A stretch of 64,000 nucleotides of DNA from Akkermansiaceae bacterium. GTDB lineage: Bacteria; Verrucomicrobiota; Verrucomicrobiia; Verrucomicrobiales; Akkermansiaceae. The stretch spans positions 1 to 64,000 of the forward strand of contig JAPKCM010000019.1 of NCBI GenBank assembly GCA_028822935.1, read 5' to 3'. The notes beneath the pieces are model-generated. The model was not told where the DNA came from, did no database searches, and saw only the letters and a list, made by a program, of their open reading frames with translations. This document shows, one piece after another, positions 1 through 8,777 of this stretch. Position 1 is the stretch's first letter; each line of letters begins with the position of its first letter. The position numbers were made by a program, and so were the translations under genes.

Positions 1-210
1 GTAATTGACTACTCAGCATTTGCGCAGAAGAAGTTAATTTTTAGTGGATAGGTGTTTCGTGGATTGAGGGTCTCGGGAGCTTTATAGAAGCGATTTTTAG
101 CCGGAATTTTGGCGGGTCAGGCGCGAAGACATTGAAGGCGATTTCGGCGCCATTACTGGGAGGCGACTGCCAAGTGCCAAAGCAATGAGGAAATTGTTTC
201 GGCGACGAAA

Positions 211-310
211 AAATTTAGACATGTGGTTGCCAGAAGTAAGCAGGCTTGGCGATTTGATCGGCCAAATGCCTACTTCCTGGAGTGGCGTTCATCGGAGCTT
301 CCAGCTGCCT
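211..310 (+). pseudogene. Fragment of a polysaccharide pyruvyl transferase gene
   Basis: In frame 1, about 30 codons match the middle of the intact pyruvyl transferase just downstream. The fragment reads VVARSKQAWRFDRPNAYFLE where the intact protein reads VVAGSDQVWRFDRSAAYFLS. No start, N-terminus or C-terminus of the family is present, and the match fades near 310, where a different frame takes over with flippase-like sequence. It is best explained as a broken second copy left by duplication and deletion. The fragment cannot work as an enzyme. Confidence 0.7.
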
Positions 311-694
311 ACCGCTTTCCTAAATCTAGGGCTAAGTATTTGGTTGGTAGGTTGGACCGCCTTTGGTGTAAAAGAGGTGATTATCTCCACAATAGTAATT
401 TCTCTGCTGCGGAGGCCCATTATTGTATAGTACACCTCAAAGTTGGTGGGTGCCAAGATGAGCGAATATTTTATTGAAAGCTATCTCAGACCATTACTCA
501 TCTTTGTTATTGTTGGATTGGCCGCTTGGGCCTCAGGTGTTGGGTCTAAAGTGGATAGCTGGGTTGAATTAATAGCGGCTTTCTCAGTCATTTCGATAAT
601 TTGGGTGACGTTGACGTGGCTTTTGGCAGTCTCACAGACTGAGAAGCAGAAACTCTTTAACTGGCTGAAAAGAAAAGAATTTTGGAAAGAATGA
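302..694 (+). pseudogene. C-terminal remnant of a Wzx-type polysaccharide flippase
   Basis: Frame 2 encodes about 130 codons of hydrophobic sequence typical of the last helices of MATE/Wzx flippases. A stretch around NLGLSIWLVGWTAFGVKEV is followed by an amphipathic linker, 'ESYLRPLLIF', and a last hydrophobic pair ending in a basic tail (KLFNWLKRK). An in-frame TAG at 428-430 breaks the frame, which then continues with matching family sequence on the other side. The N-terminal three quarters of a flippase are missing. The TGA at 692-694 overlaps the ATG of the next gene, so this was once the gene directly upstream in the operon. If the amber codon is real, no working flippase is encoded here. 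Confidence 0.6.
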
Positions 695-1803
695 GTGAGC
701 AAAATAAAGTGGGTATCGTAACCTTCCATGCGAACTACAATTTCGGAGCGGCACTTCAATGTGCTTCCCTTGTAGTAGCCATCCAAAACCTTGGGTTTAC
801 TGTGGAGGTAATTAATTTTCTTCCCAAGAAAACGACGAACAAGTGGTACCGAGGATGGGGATTTCGAAAATATGGCGTGAAGAGAGCGTTAAAGAAGAAA
901 TTGACCGATATTCGTTTTGGTGGGAAAACTGTTGAGAATTTCCAGCGGTTTCAGAAAAGATATTTTGACATCACAAAACCTTGCCATTCTCTGGAGGATG
1001 TTTCTGTCATCGAAGATCAGTTTTCGTACGTTGTTGCGGGCAGTGATCAGGTTTGGAGATTTGACAGATCTGCGGCTTACTTTCTGTCCTGGAGCGATTC
1101 CTTCACGGGAACAAGAGTGAGTTACGCGCCCTGTTGCACGAGCCTCGAGCAACCCTCTTTTCAAAGTAAGAATGTGCGTAAGTGGATTGACAAAGTCGAT
1201 TGCCTGAGCGTTAGAAACGATTTTTCTCGCGAGGCAGTGAAGGCATTGACAGGACGTGATGCCGAGGTAGTTGCTGATCCCACCCTTCTTGTAGATCTGG
1301 AGTTAGAGGGAGAACTTCCGGAGTCGGTTCCCTCTGAGTATATCTTGCTCTATACGCTTGGCGGGCAGATCGCGGGAGGAAACAAACAGGTCCTGGAAAA
1401 GGCGAGAATCCATCACCCGGGCATTCCTGTCGTGGCGATCTGTGCAACAGTTGAGCATTTTACAGAGCACCCGTACGCAGATATCATCCTCCACGGGATG
1501 GGCCCTTCCGAGTGGGTAAAGTTAATCTCCAACGCCCGATTTTTCATCACTGATTCATTTCACGGAGTCATATTTTCTATCAAGTACTCGACTCCGTTTC
1601 TTGGCTATTACCTCGAGGAGATCCGGGCTCCGAGGCTGATCGACCTGAAAACCCGCTACAATCTTCGTGAACGCATTGTAAGGAATCTTTCTGAATTTCC
1701 AGACGAAAATTTTGTTGAGTGCATACGAGAGGAACCCCTCGACTTAATCCGGGCCCACCGAAAGAAATCTCTCGAATTCCTGACTCACTCATTGTCGAAA
1801 TGA
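691..1803 (+). CDS. Polysaccharide pyruvyl transferase family protein
   Basis: This 370-residue protein belongs to the WcaK/CsaB family (PF04230), which moves pyruvate from phosphoenolpyruvate onto sugar hydroxyls, or in some members has other roles in surface-glycan assembly. It opens with GIVTFHANYNFGAALQC, the usual glycine-rich N-terminus. It has the family segment VVAGSDQVW near residue 115, an ADPTLL motif near residue 200 and the C-terminal DSFHGVIF signature. Length is normal. The ATG at 691 is chosen over an in-frame TTG at 682 because it forms an ATGA overlap with the preceding stop. Its own TGA overlaps the next ATG. The acceptor sugar cannot be told from sequence. Confidence 0.88.
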   Translation: MSEQNKVGIVTFHANYNFGAALQCASLVVAIQNLGFTVEVINFLPKKTTNKWYRGWGFRKYGVKRALKKKLTDIRFGGKTVENFQRFQKRYFDITKPCHSLEDVSVIEDQFSYVVAGSDQVWRFDRSAAYFLSWSDSFTGTRVSYAPCCTSLEQPSFQSKNVRKWIDKVDCLSVRNDFSREAVKALTGRDAEVVADPTLLVDLELEGELPESVPSEYILLYTLGGQIAGGNKQVLEKARIHHPGIPVVAICATVEHFTEHPYADIILHGMGPSEWVKLISNARFFITDSFHGVIFSIKYSTPFLGYYLEEIRAPRLIDLKTRYNLRERIVRNLSEFPDENFVECIREEPLDLIRAHRKKSLEFLTHSLSK

Positions 1804-2723
1804 ACAATTCATCAAAAGCTGGCCAAGGCAAGAAAGCCTTGCGTAAATACCCTGAAACTAGGGTTGTATTTTGTGGAATTGTTCGAGACTGCGCGAAGAA
1901 TCTTGGGGAAAATTTGAAGCTCGTTGAGAGTCTCCGTGACTCCTTCGCCTCTTTGAGGATCGTCTTGGTAGAGAACGATAGCCAAGATACCACAAAGCAA
2001 GTTCTCGCTGATCTCGCCAATCGGGATCCAAGCGCGATTGTTGAAAGTAAAAATTTCAATACCGTTACCCTTCCTAAGAAATTGGGAAGTGGCGTTAATC
2101 CGAGTTTTTCAAGACATCGTATCGAGAAATTGTCTGTATACCGAAATCGTTATCTCGAACTCATCGAGAGCGAAATCGGGTTTGATAATCTCGACTACGT
2201 TGTGATGCTTGACTGGGATGTTCACAGTTTCTCAATTTGTGGATTTTTCAATAGTTTGGATCAGCATCAGGCATGGGATGTTGCCACTGCCAACGGAAGG
2301 TGGAAAGTTGGCCTGAGCAAGGATGTCTACTATGATGTATTCGCCTACAGACCCATTGGGATGGACGGACCGTGTACTGAGAAGTCAATTTTCGAGGGGC
2401 GGGAGGCTTTGGCCGGTATTTCTAATAAAAGTGAGTTGGTTGAGGTGCAGAGCGGGTTCAACGCCTTGGCGATATACAAGAGCAGCGTGATGCATGGGCT
2501 AAAGTATCGAGCGCAGAAAAATGAGGACGAGAGAGTCGAGGTTTGGTGTGAGCACGTGACCCTTCACAGGGATCTTGCGGAGAAGGGTGGAGTAAGAATA
2601 GTGATCAATCCGAGGATGACGGTTGTTTACAATACTAGGATTCAAGCGATAATTAAAGCGATTCGGGAGATATTCGCGAGAAGGTATCGTAAACTTAAAT
2701 ATTTTTTAACAAGAACTAGATGA
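1800..2723 (+). CDS. Putative glycosyltransferase, CAP59/GT69-like
   Basis: The 307-residue protein has a GT-A-like layout. RVVFCGIVRDCAKNL near the N-terminus is followed by IVLVENDSQDTT, and a likely metal-binding acidic motif VMLDWDVHS lies near residue 140. The combination of 'VRDC', 'ENDSxD' and 'D.D' resembles the Cryptococcus mannosyltransferase CAP59 group (PF11735). It has no signal peptide or membrane helix, so it should act on the cytoplasmic side of the membrane. The start at 1800 gives an ATGA overlap with the pyruvyl transferase, and its stop overlaps the Wzy-like gene. An upstream in-frame start at 1719 would lie inside the previous gene and is not used. Donor and acceptor are unknown. 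Confidence 0.65.
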   Translation: MNNSSKAGQGKKALRKYPETRVVFCGIVRDCAKNLGENLKLVESLRDSFASLRIVLVENDSQDTTKQVLADLANRDPSAIVESKNFNTVTLPKKLGSGVNPSFSRHRIEKLSVYRNRYLELIESEIGFDNLDYVVMLDWDVHSFSICGFFNSLDQHQAWDVATANGRWKVGLSKDVYYDVFAYRPIGMDGPCTEKSIFEGREALAGISNKSELVEVQSGFNALAIYKSSVMHGLKYRAQKNEDERVEVWCEHVTLHRDLAEKGGVRIVINPRMTVVYNTRIQAIIKAIREIFARRYRKLKYFLTRTR

Positions 2724-4297
2724 ATACAAAAAACACGCTCCATCTGTTTCTTGCTGTAATTATCGTTATTTTTGGAGCAATTTTCTTCGGAACAGCTGCG
2801 GGAAAACAAGATACAAAGACTCTCTCAATTTTTGTAGCGGCCTTTGTCGTTTTAGGAACATTTATTGTCTTAAAACAGAATATCTGGATTATTATCCCGA
2901 TCTTTGCAATGTGGTCGGGGAAGGTATCCCTACTTCCTCTCCCCTTCGCCGTCTCCAACCTTGCGGTGGGATTTGCAGTGCTGTCCTGGTTATTATTTCT
3001 TGCGACGAGACGACAAGTTTTTAGGTTAAATTATTCAAAATTTGACATTTTTTTAGGCATGTTGATGGCTCTTCTGATCGCTGGTTACTTTCGTAATCCG
3101 GTTGGTCTGGCTTCAATCGGTAGTGGTAGCAATGTGGGAGCCCGACCCTATGTTGAGTGTATTATCGCATTCATGGGCTACCTAATGCTATCGAATCAAC
3201 AGGCTGATTCTAAGATGGTGGCCAGACTGCCCTCTATGTACATGCTCTCGGCATGCCTTATTGCAGGAGGGGGGGCAGTTGCGTTCTTTGTCCCTGGCGC
3301 GGGGCTATGGCTTTATCAGGTTTACAGTGGTTTTCTTCCAAATGTCGCCACTCTTTTCGATCCGTATGGCGATAATTCTGACTCGATTGGTCGCACAGAA
3401 TTCATTCGGCCCCTTGCCTTGGGTTCAGTGGCCTTGGTTGGAGGGCTGATGATTCCATTCAAAGTCCTCCAACCAAAGTATTTCTGGTATGGTTGTCTTC
3501 TGTTACTTGCGGGTATACTCGCTTTACTTTCTGGATATCGGAGCTCTTTGGTAGCTATCGTATTTTACTTTGTTTTTGGGAGTTGGCTGTGGCTGGGGTT
3601 GCGGGGCGTTTTAGTTTGTGCGGTTGGAGGTTCGGTGGTGATCTTTTTAATCGTGGTGCTTCACCAGTTTGTGCCTCTTCCGGAACGGGTCCAGCGACCG
3701 CTCTCTTTTCTTCCCGGAAATTGGGATGAAAGAGTGATCCAAACTGGCAAAGACAGTAATGACTGGCGGTTTGAAATGTGGGAAATAGTTATCAAGGGTG
3801 ATACCATTAAAAACTGGTGGATCGGCGATGGCTTTGGTTTTCCGAAGGCTGAGCTCGAATATTTCGGGGCGATGCAGCAATCAGGTAATATTTTGCCGGA
3901 GCAGTTGGCAGAGTATTATATTATTACTGGTGGTCTTCACAGTGGGCCTTTGTCTGCCATTAAATATGTTGGTGTTATTGGGTTGGTAATTTTTATGATC
4001 ATAGCTGTTTTGATCGTACTTAGTTATATTAAGCTTTGGAATAAGTGTAGATATTGGGGCGTCGATCCTGGTGTTCAAGCGACCATTGGGTTTTACGCTA
4101 TCTTTGCAGCCTATGTTCCGCTAAAGTATATTTTTATTTTTGGGGCATTTGATAACGATTTCCCAATCGTTATTGTAAGCTTGGGGATATACCGCCTTTT
4201 GGAAAAGGTTGTTCTTTCGGAGATTGAGAAGATGAAAGCAGAGCAGGGCGCAGTCGCAGAAGGAGATGATCCCGTTTTGACTGCAATTACTAGTTAG
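2720..4297 (+). CDS. Wzy/O-antigen-polymerase-like membrane protein
   Basis: The 525-residue protein is almost entirely hydrophobic, with about 10-12 predicted membrane spans. A larger loop around residues 330-400 contains IGDGFGFPKAELEYFG, in the position of the periplasmic loop of Wzy polymerases and O-antigen ligases. SGYRSSLVAIVFYF fits the conserved arginine region of the ligase fold. It most likely polymerises or ligates repeat units outside the inner membrane. The start overlaps the previous gene (ATGA). The gene looks AT-richer than its neighbours, which is common in polymerase genes and suggests separate acquisition. Polymerase and ligase roles cannot be separated here. Confidence 0.7.
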   Translation: MNTKNTLHLFLAVIIVIFGAIFFGTAAGKQDTKTLSIFVAAFVVLGTFIVLKQNIWIIIPIFAMWSGKVSLLPLPFAVSNLAVGFAVLSWLLFLATRRQVFRLNYSKFDIFLGMLMALLIAGYFRNPVGLASIGSGSNVGARPYVECIIAFMGYLMLSNQQADSKMVARLPSMYMLSACLIAGGGAVAFFVPGAGLWLYQVYSGFLPNVATLFDPYGDNSDSIGRTEFIRPLALGSVALVGGLMIPFKVLQPKYFWYGCLLLLAGILALLSGYRSSLVAIVFYFVFGSWLWLGLRGVLVCAVGGSVVIFLIVVLHQFVPLPERVQRPLSFLPGNWDERVIQTGKDSNDWRFEMWEIVIKGDTIKNWWIGDGFGFPKAELEYFGAMQQSGNILPEQLAEYYIITGGLHSGPLSAIKYVGVIGLVIFMIIAVLIVLSYIKLWNKCRYWGVDPGVQATIGFYAIFAAYVPLKYIFIFGAFDNDFPIVIVSLGIYRLLEKVVLSEIEKMKAEQGAVAEGDDPVLTAITS

Positions 4298-4565
4298 CGG
4301 TGAGACAGACCTCACGGCTTTTCACGGGTTCAGACTGCAAAAGAGCAAAAAATCACCAGCATGAGTGAAAAGTTACTTCAGAGCCAAAACCGTTCATTAC
4401 GCAGCTGAAGCTGCCTGACTACTAGCTTGGTTAAGATTCTTCCCAGGAGAGGTTTTAGGTAAAAGTATACGGACTACGCTGGAGAAGAAATATAGAGAAA
4501 AATTTTCACAAGGATTCGGCAGATGAGTTAATGCCAGCTAGAGAGCCTTGAGATTTTTAATTGTG
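4298..4565 (+). other. Intergenic stretch between wzy-like and GT4 genes
   Basis: These 268 bases contain no convincing reading frame. A weak hairpin (GTGAG/CTCAC) lies just after the wzy-like stop and precedes a short T-rich run, so it might end transcription. A second small hairpin with arms GCAGC/GCTGC lies near 4400. This is the first real break in the operon and could hold a promoter for the next gene, but no clear -35/-10 pair stands out. Confidence 0.3.
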
Positions 4566-5783
4566 ATGAGTAGCAGACCAAAAATATTACTATCATGCTA
4601 TGCTTGTGAGCCTAACAAAGGAAGTGAACCGGAGGTAGGTTGGAGAGTGGCTCAAGGCGCAGTGGACTACGCCGATGTGACAGTTTTGACGCGCTCCAAT
4701 AATCAGGAAACGATCGATGCTTCAAAGGAGTCGACTGAGGGGATCAGTTTTCTCTATTTTGACCTTCCAAGAGTTTTTCGTGTTTTGAAGAAGAAGGGGA
4801 TTCTAGGAGTAGGTCTTTATTACGTTCTTTGGCAGATTGCCGCACGAATTTGGTTTCGAGAACGTATAAAAAAATTTGATCTTGTGCATCATGTCACCTT
4901 CAATGGATTTCAGTTTCCAGGTGCTTGGTGGGGAATCGATCAACCAATTTTGTTGGGGCCCCTAGGAGGGGGAATGGTGTTTCCTGCGGAAATGTTAGGT
5001 TCGCTGGGGAGTGGTCGATCGAAGGAGAGGCTGAGGACTGCGATTGTCAGGAGTTTCAAGTGGAACCCGTTTTGGGTGAGCTATCTCAGAAGTGCTGATC
5101 GAGTTTTAGGAGCAAATGTTGAAACGGCAAAATTGCTGGAGAGCGTCCGGGGTGGGGAGGTGGAGATGATGTTAGAGACAGGGTATGAAGTTTCTGGAGA
5201 GAGGACAAAAGTTCGTGATGAAGTTGGCAGTTGCGAGGTTCTGTGGGTGGGTGGATTGATTTCAAGAAAATGCCCGGTGATGGCGATCGAAATTGCGGAA
5301 AGGATGTTCAAGAATGACGTAGATTTTAAAATGACAATCATTGGTGATGGCCCGATGATGGGGGAGTTAAGGGCGCTCATTCGGGAAAAGAAGTTGGAGT
5401 CATGTATTCGGTTGACCGGCAAAATACCCAAGGAGGAAGTGGAGCGACGCATGGAGAAAGCAGATGTCTTTCTTTTTACGAGTATGCGCGATACCTCCGG
5501 CAATGTGTTGTTAGAGGCGATGGCTCGTGAGCTTCCTTTGGTCGTTCCAAAGCATCAAGGTGCGGCACTAATTTGCTCAGATGAGCATGCGGTGCTGATT
5601 GACGTGGTGAATCCTGAGCAATTTGTAGAGCATGCAGCAGCAGGTATTAGGAAGTTGGCTAAGGATCAGGGTTTGAGGAAGAGGATGGGAGCCGAGGGAA
5701 GACGGCGATTGGAAACAAATTTTTCCTGGAATCGATATCATTCGAGGATGAAGTGTATTTACGAAGAAATTTTAGGAAGATGA
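4566..5783 (+). CDS. GT4 family glycosyltransferase (copy A)
   Basis: The 405-residue GT-B enzyme begins with the subgroup signature KILLSCYACEPNKGSEPEVGW. The C-terminal half carries the nucleotide-sugar site: WVGGLISRKCP near residue 225, IIGDGPM, and the acidic loop TSGNVLLEAM in the place of the E-x7-E motif. It is a diverged paralogue of the gene at 12804, which starts VLVSAYACAPDRGAEPGVGW. Start: an in-frame TTG exists at 4548, but the ATG at 4566 matches the family N-terminus better. Its TGA overlaps the ATG of a decayed GT2 gene. It probably acts in the cytoplasm on a lipid-linked oligosaccharide; the sugar is unknown. Confidence 0.82.
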   Translation: MSSRPKILLSCYACEPNKGSEPEVGWRVAQGAVDYADVTVLTRSNNQETIDASKESTEGISFLYFDLPRVFRVLKKKGILGVGLYYVLWQIAARIWFRERIKKFDLVHHVTFNGFQFPGAWWGIDQPILLGPLGGGMVFPAEMLGSLGSGRSKERLRTAIVRSFKWNPFWVSYLRSADRVLGANVETAKLLESVRGGEVEMMLETGYEVSGERTKVRDEVGSCEVLWVGGLISRKCPVMAIEIAERMFKNDVDFKMTIIGDGPMMGELRALIREKKLESCIRLTGKIPKEEVERRMEKADVFLFTSMRDTSGNVLLEAMARELPLVVPKHQGAALICSDEHAVLIDVVNPEQFVEHAAAGIRKLAKDQGLRKRMGAEGRRRLETNFSWNRYHSRMKCIYEEILGR

Positions 5784-6025
5784 TCAAGAGCAAAGAGATC
5801 AATTTTACTATTTAATGACCCCTAGTTACAATTATGGTCATTATATTGAAGCGTGTCTGGAAAGCGTTGCCTCTTAGGATGGGGTGAGTTTGGAGCACTT
5901 GTTTCTTTCGGCGTGAATCGGCCCTTGATGAGGAGCACTATCTCAACAAAAAATTTGGATACTGTATGGATACAGAGTTATCCGCGGGGTGCAGCGTTGG
6001 CGCTACAGGGGAAATAACCAAGTGA
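5780..6025 (+). pseudogene. Decayed GT2 glycosyltransferase (copy A)
   Basis: The start ATG at 5780 overlaps the stop of the GT4 gene. After MIKSKEINFTI the frame is lost at TAA TGA, then resumes one frame over as TPSYNYGHYIEACLESVAS, matching TASYNYGHFIRECLESVAN of the intact GT2 at 14113. A TAG at 5875-5877 then replaces a residue, and EHL follows. A second matching block, HYLNKKFGYCMDTE, corresponds to HWLDKSYGYIMDGE about 120 residues later in the intact enzyme, so the middle is deleted. There is thus one frameshift, one amber codon and one internal deletion. It is inactive. Confidence 0.85.
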
Positions 6026-6032
6026 TTGTTTT

Positions 6033-6980
6033 ATGATTACGAAGGATAAGTTCATTGAAAAATACTGGGGTGAAGTTGCGTCAAGAAATTGGACTGCGGT
6101 TGTATTGCATGACTGGGAGAAGATCCCTCATGCAATCACTTCTGATATTGACTATGTGATTTCCGGGCCAAGGCCATCAGAGTTAGTCTGCTTGATTTCA
6201 GATTATTGTGAGACCAGCGGGTGGAGTCTTACACAGATCATCGAACATGAAGTGGACGCTCTTTATTGCGTCTGTTTCCAGAAGGAGGATCCTTTCGAGT
6301 GTGTGTTGCTGGATGTAACGTGGGACTATCGAAGAAAGGGGTTTGATCTGGTGTCGAATGAAATTTTGATTCGGGGATGTTGGATGCCTGAGGGAAAACC
6401 CTTCAACGTGCCCGCTCCGTCAGTGGAGTTTCTCTATCGCCTAATTAAAGCTGCGGCCAAAGGCAAGGACCTGAAGGAGGTGGAAGGGCCTTTAAGAAAA
6501 CTCGCAGATGCAGACTCAGAGGGATGTCAGAATGTCTTGAAGGAAGTGACCGGAAGAAACTTTGGGGGTGAGGAAGGGTCTTTCTTTTCTAGGGTTCAGG
6601 GGGAGTTCTTGAGTGATCCGTATTTTCAAAAAATACGATCGGGTAGAAAATTTGGAATCCGGGAGTTTCGGTTATATACGAAGCGAATTCTCGAGCCAAC
6701 CGGACTGATTGTGGAACTTCCCGAGAGTATCACTGATGACGTGATTGAGGCTGTCGGGGAAAAAATGGGGAAAGGTTTCCGAATGACAAGAATAGAGGTG
6801 AAACGGGGCTCGTGGATTTCTGATTGGGTGGCGAGACGCAAAAGTGTTTTGGTTTTACGTAAAGGAAGTGCGAAAGGTGATCTGCTGTTGGAAGAAGCTA
6901 CAGAGGTAGGGGAGATTTGTGTGAAAATCGTAAAGTTTTTGGCAAATCGGGTTGAGGTAAGAAAAAATGGATATCGGTAG
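6033..6980 (+). CDS. Nucleotidyltransferase-like protein with eroded kinase-like C-terminus (copy A)
   Basis: This 315-residue protein has a front half like the nucleotidyltransferase-fold proteins of glycan loci. TSDIDYVISG near residue 37 gives the SDxD acidic pair, and LLDVTWDYRRKG near residue 100 gives a third acidic strand. The rear half resembles the linker and start of the thymidylate-kinase-like domain in the protein at 14997 (RILEPTGLIVEL). The glycine-rich Walker A loop GPDGSGKSS is absent, and the protein stops where the kinase core should continue. It therefore looks like a shortened relative of the gene at 14997. Substrate and role are unknown. It may still be expressed, since the frame is open. 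Confidence 0.6.
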   Translation: MITKDKFIEKYWGEVASRNWTAVVLHDWEKIPHAITSDIDYVISGPRPSELVCLISDYCETSGWSLTQIIEHEVDALYCVCFQKEDPFECVLLDVTWDYRRKGFDLVSNEILIRGCWMPEGKPFNVPAPSVEFLYRLIKAAAKGKDLKEVEGPLRKLADADSEGCQNVLKEVTGRNFGGEEGSFFSRVQGEFLSDPYFQKIRSGRKFGIREFRLYTKRILEPTGLIVELPESITDDVIEAVGEKMGKGFRMTRIEVKRGSWISDWVARRKSVLVLRKGSAKGDLLLEEATEVGEICVKIVKFLANRVEVRKNGYR

Positions 6981-7048
6981 GCCCACTTCGGGGAGATCGT
7001 TACCAGACGATTTTTTATTGGGGATCAGTGTTCAATGCAGAAAGTTAA

Positions 7049-7192
7049 AGATATCGTCCCCATTCCTTCTGGAAAAGTTTTGTGGTTGCAAAGAAAAAGG
7101 CGACTTTTAAAGGAGAGAAAGCTTTCGAAGAGGTTCATGCCCACACATTGACAGGGATTTTCGGTGAATTAGAACTAATAAGGATCAAATGA
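7049..7192 (+). pseudogene. Probable C-terminal remnant of an unidentified gene
   Basis: An open stretch without a start codon reads on to a TGA at 7190-7192, which overlaps the ATG of the aldo/keto reductase (ATGA). That is the spacing seen between intact genes here. The end reads HAHTLTGIFGELELIRIK, with normal codon use. This suggests the tail of a gene whose front was deleted. No family was recognised. Confidence 0.35.
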
Positions 7193-8178
7193 ATCAAGCT
7201 TTTCTACCTGCCAGCAAAGTAAGCATTTCCCAGGCGATTTTCGGAACAAGTCGTCTTGGTGGAACCGTCCAACAATATGACAAGAGGGCCTCTTTGGAGA
7301 TTCTGAACAAGGCCTTCGAGTCGGGAACTACGACCTTCGATACTGCTAATATCTATGCGCAGGGAAATAGTGAGAAGCTCTTGGGCGTGGCGATGAAGAG
7401 TCATCGAGAGAAGGTGATTTTGGCGACGAAAGGAGGCTATGCCTTCTCGAGCAGGGGGCGTTTTCTTACGGTTATCAAGCCGATGGTGCGGAAGCTCATC
7501 GGATCCCGCCCTGGTCTCGTCCGTGCGGCGGGGAAAGTGAGAGGAGGGCAGATGAAGCAGGATTTTTCCAGAGCCGGCTTAACCCGATCTCTTGATGAGA
7601 GCTTGAAAAGGCTGAAGTCGGATTACGTTGATATCTATCAACTGCATAGTCCTGACGAGGAGACCTTGAAGAGAGGGGAAGTCTTTGAAATCTTGAGCGA
7701 TTTTCGAAAAGAGGGAAAAATCCGGGCGGGAGGAGTTTCACTTCTTTCATGGGAGCATTTGACCCATTGCTACGGGAAAGGGGTCGATTTTGCGCAACTT
7801 GAGGCTGATTTCTTATCCGGGGTCGATAGGACTAGGGCGCTTCAAATAGCGGCAGAAAACGGGGTCTTGGTAGCAGCGAGGCAGGCCTTCGGTTCCGGGT
7901 TGATGGCAATGGACTCGGGTGATTGGTCGGTCGAGCAATTTGGAGGAGACCCGAAGAGACTCGCTTTGGCGAAAGTCAGGATGTCGCGGGTTCGGGAAAT
8001 TGGTGATCCCTTCAAAGTCATTCTGAAGTATTTACTCAACGGCTCTGAATTCCCCGCTTTCTTGTTTGCGACGACGAATCTTCGTCACCTCGAGAGAAAC
8101 TTGGAAATCATGGGAGAAGACTTTCCAAGTCCGGAGGAAGTAGCGATCGTCCGATCGGCGCTAAGAGCAACTGAGTAA
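7189..8178 (+). CDS. Aldo/keto reductase family protein
   Basis: The 329-residue protein has the AKR (beta/alpha)8 catalytic tetrad: Asp and Tyr in FDTANIY near residue 45, Lys in LATKGGY near residue 85, and His in YQLHSPD near residue 150. It should use NADPH or NADH to reduce a carbonyl. In a glycan locus the likely substrate is a keto sugar or an activated sugar aldehyde, as for other AKRs beside glycosyltransferases. Start ATG 7189 is preceded by AAGGA at a sensible distance. It opens a new segment after the decayed copy-A module, and its stop overlaps the start of a broken FkbM gene (TAATG). Confidence 0.88.
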   Translation: MNQAFLPASKVSISQAIFGTSRLGGTVQQYDKRASLEILNKAFESGTTTFDTANIYAQGNSEKLLGVAMKSHREKVILATKGGYAFSSRGRFLTVIKPMVRKLIGSRPGLVRAAGKVRGGQMKQDFSRAGLTRSLDESLKRLKSDYVDIYQLHSPDEETLKRGEVFEILSDFRKEGKIRAGGVSLLSWEHLTHCYGKGVDFAQLEADFLSGVDRTRALQIAAENGVLVAARQAFGSGLMAMDSGDWSVEQFGGDPKRLALAKVRMSRVREIGDPFKVILKYLLNGSEFPAFLFATTNLRHLERNLEIMGEDFPSPEEVAIVRSALRATE

Positions 8179-8741
8179 TGAGCGTGAAACATTTTAAATT
8201 TTGAGTGGAACATGCAAAGAAGCCTACTTCGCGAGCAAGGTCCTTTCCGGGGCAATACTTCACTGTGTCGAAGCCGATCCTGATAAAGCCGCGCGGCTTC
8301 CGACAAGGAGGAAGAACTGACTTTTTATCCCGACGAATTATCTCTCGAGTGGAGCCTTTTTCCGATTCCGGGAGCCACCAGTGAATGGTCGGAGTTAAAA
8401 GTGCAGGCAACCACTCGGGACCAAATCTTTAAGGGCATTGAGGTTGATTTTTTGAAACTCGACGTGGAAGGAGCCGATTACCGCGCTCTTTTAGGTGGAA
8501 AAAGAGTCCTGAAACGGTGCGACCTGAGAATTCTTTTGGAAATTGCTCCATGGGGAGACAAAAAAGAAAACCACCGACCATCGGCTATGATTACTCGATC
8601 TTCGAGAACCACTATCTCTTTGAAAAGAAGGGATCAACAATTGGGCGGTGGTGTGAATCTAAGGTCCTCGGCGTTGTTCTTGATCGCCCGAATTTGAAGA
8701 TCCATGTGAAGAATGTTTTCAATAGATTTCGATCACGATAA
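8178..8741 (+). pseudogene. Frameshifted FkbM-family methyltransferase gene
   Basis: Three overlapping frames carry consecutive FkbM-like blocks. After the start (MSVKHFKF, 8178) and a stop, frame 2 reads FASKVLSGAILHCVEADPD. Frame 1 (about 8302-8580) reads LTFYPDELSLEWSLF, then VDFLKLDVEGADYRALLGG, the hallmark KxDVEG motif. Frame 3 (about 8580-8741) reads SIFENHYLFEKKGST to the end. At least two frameshifts and an early stop separate them. The summed length (about 185 codons) is short for the family, so the SAM-binding front is also partly deleted. The gene once methylated a glycan or similar acceptor; it is inactive now. Confidence 0.82.
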
Positions 8742-8777
8742 TATCGCTAGAGAAAGAAACAACTTCGTTCTTAAAAT

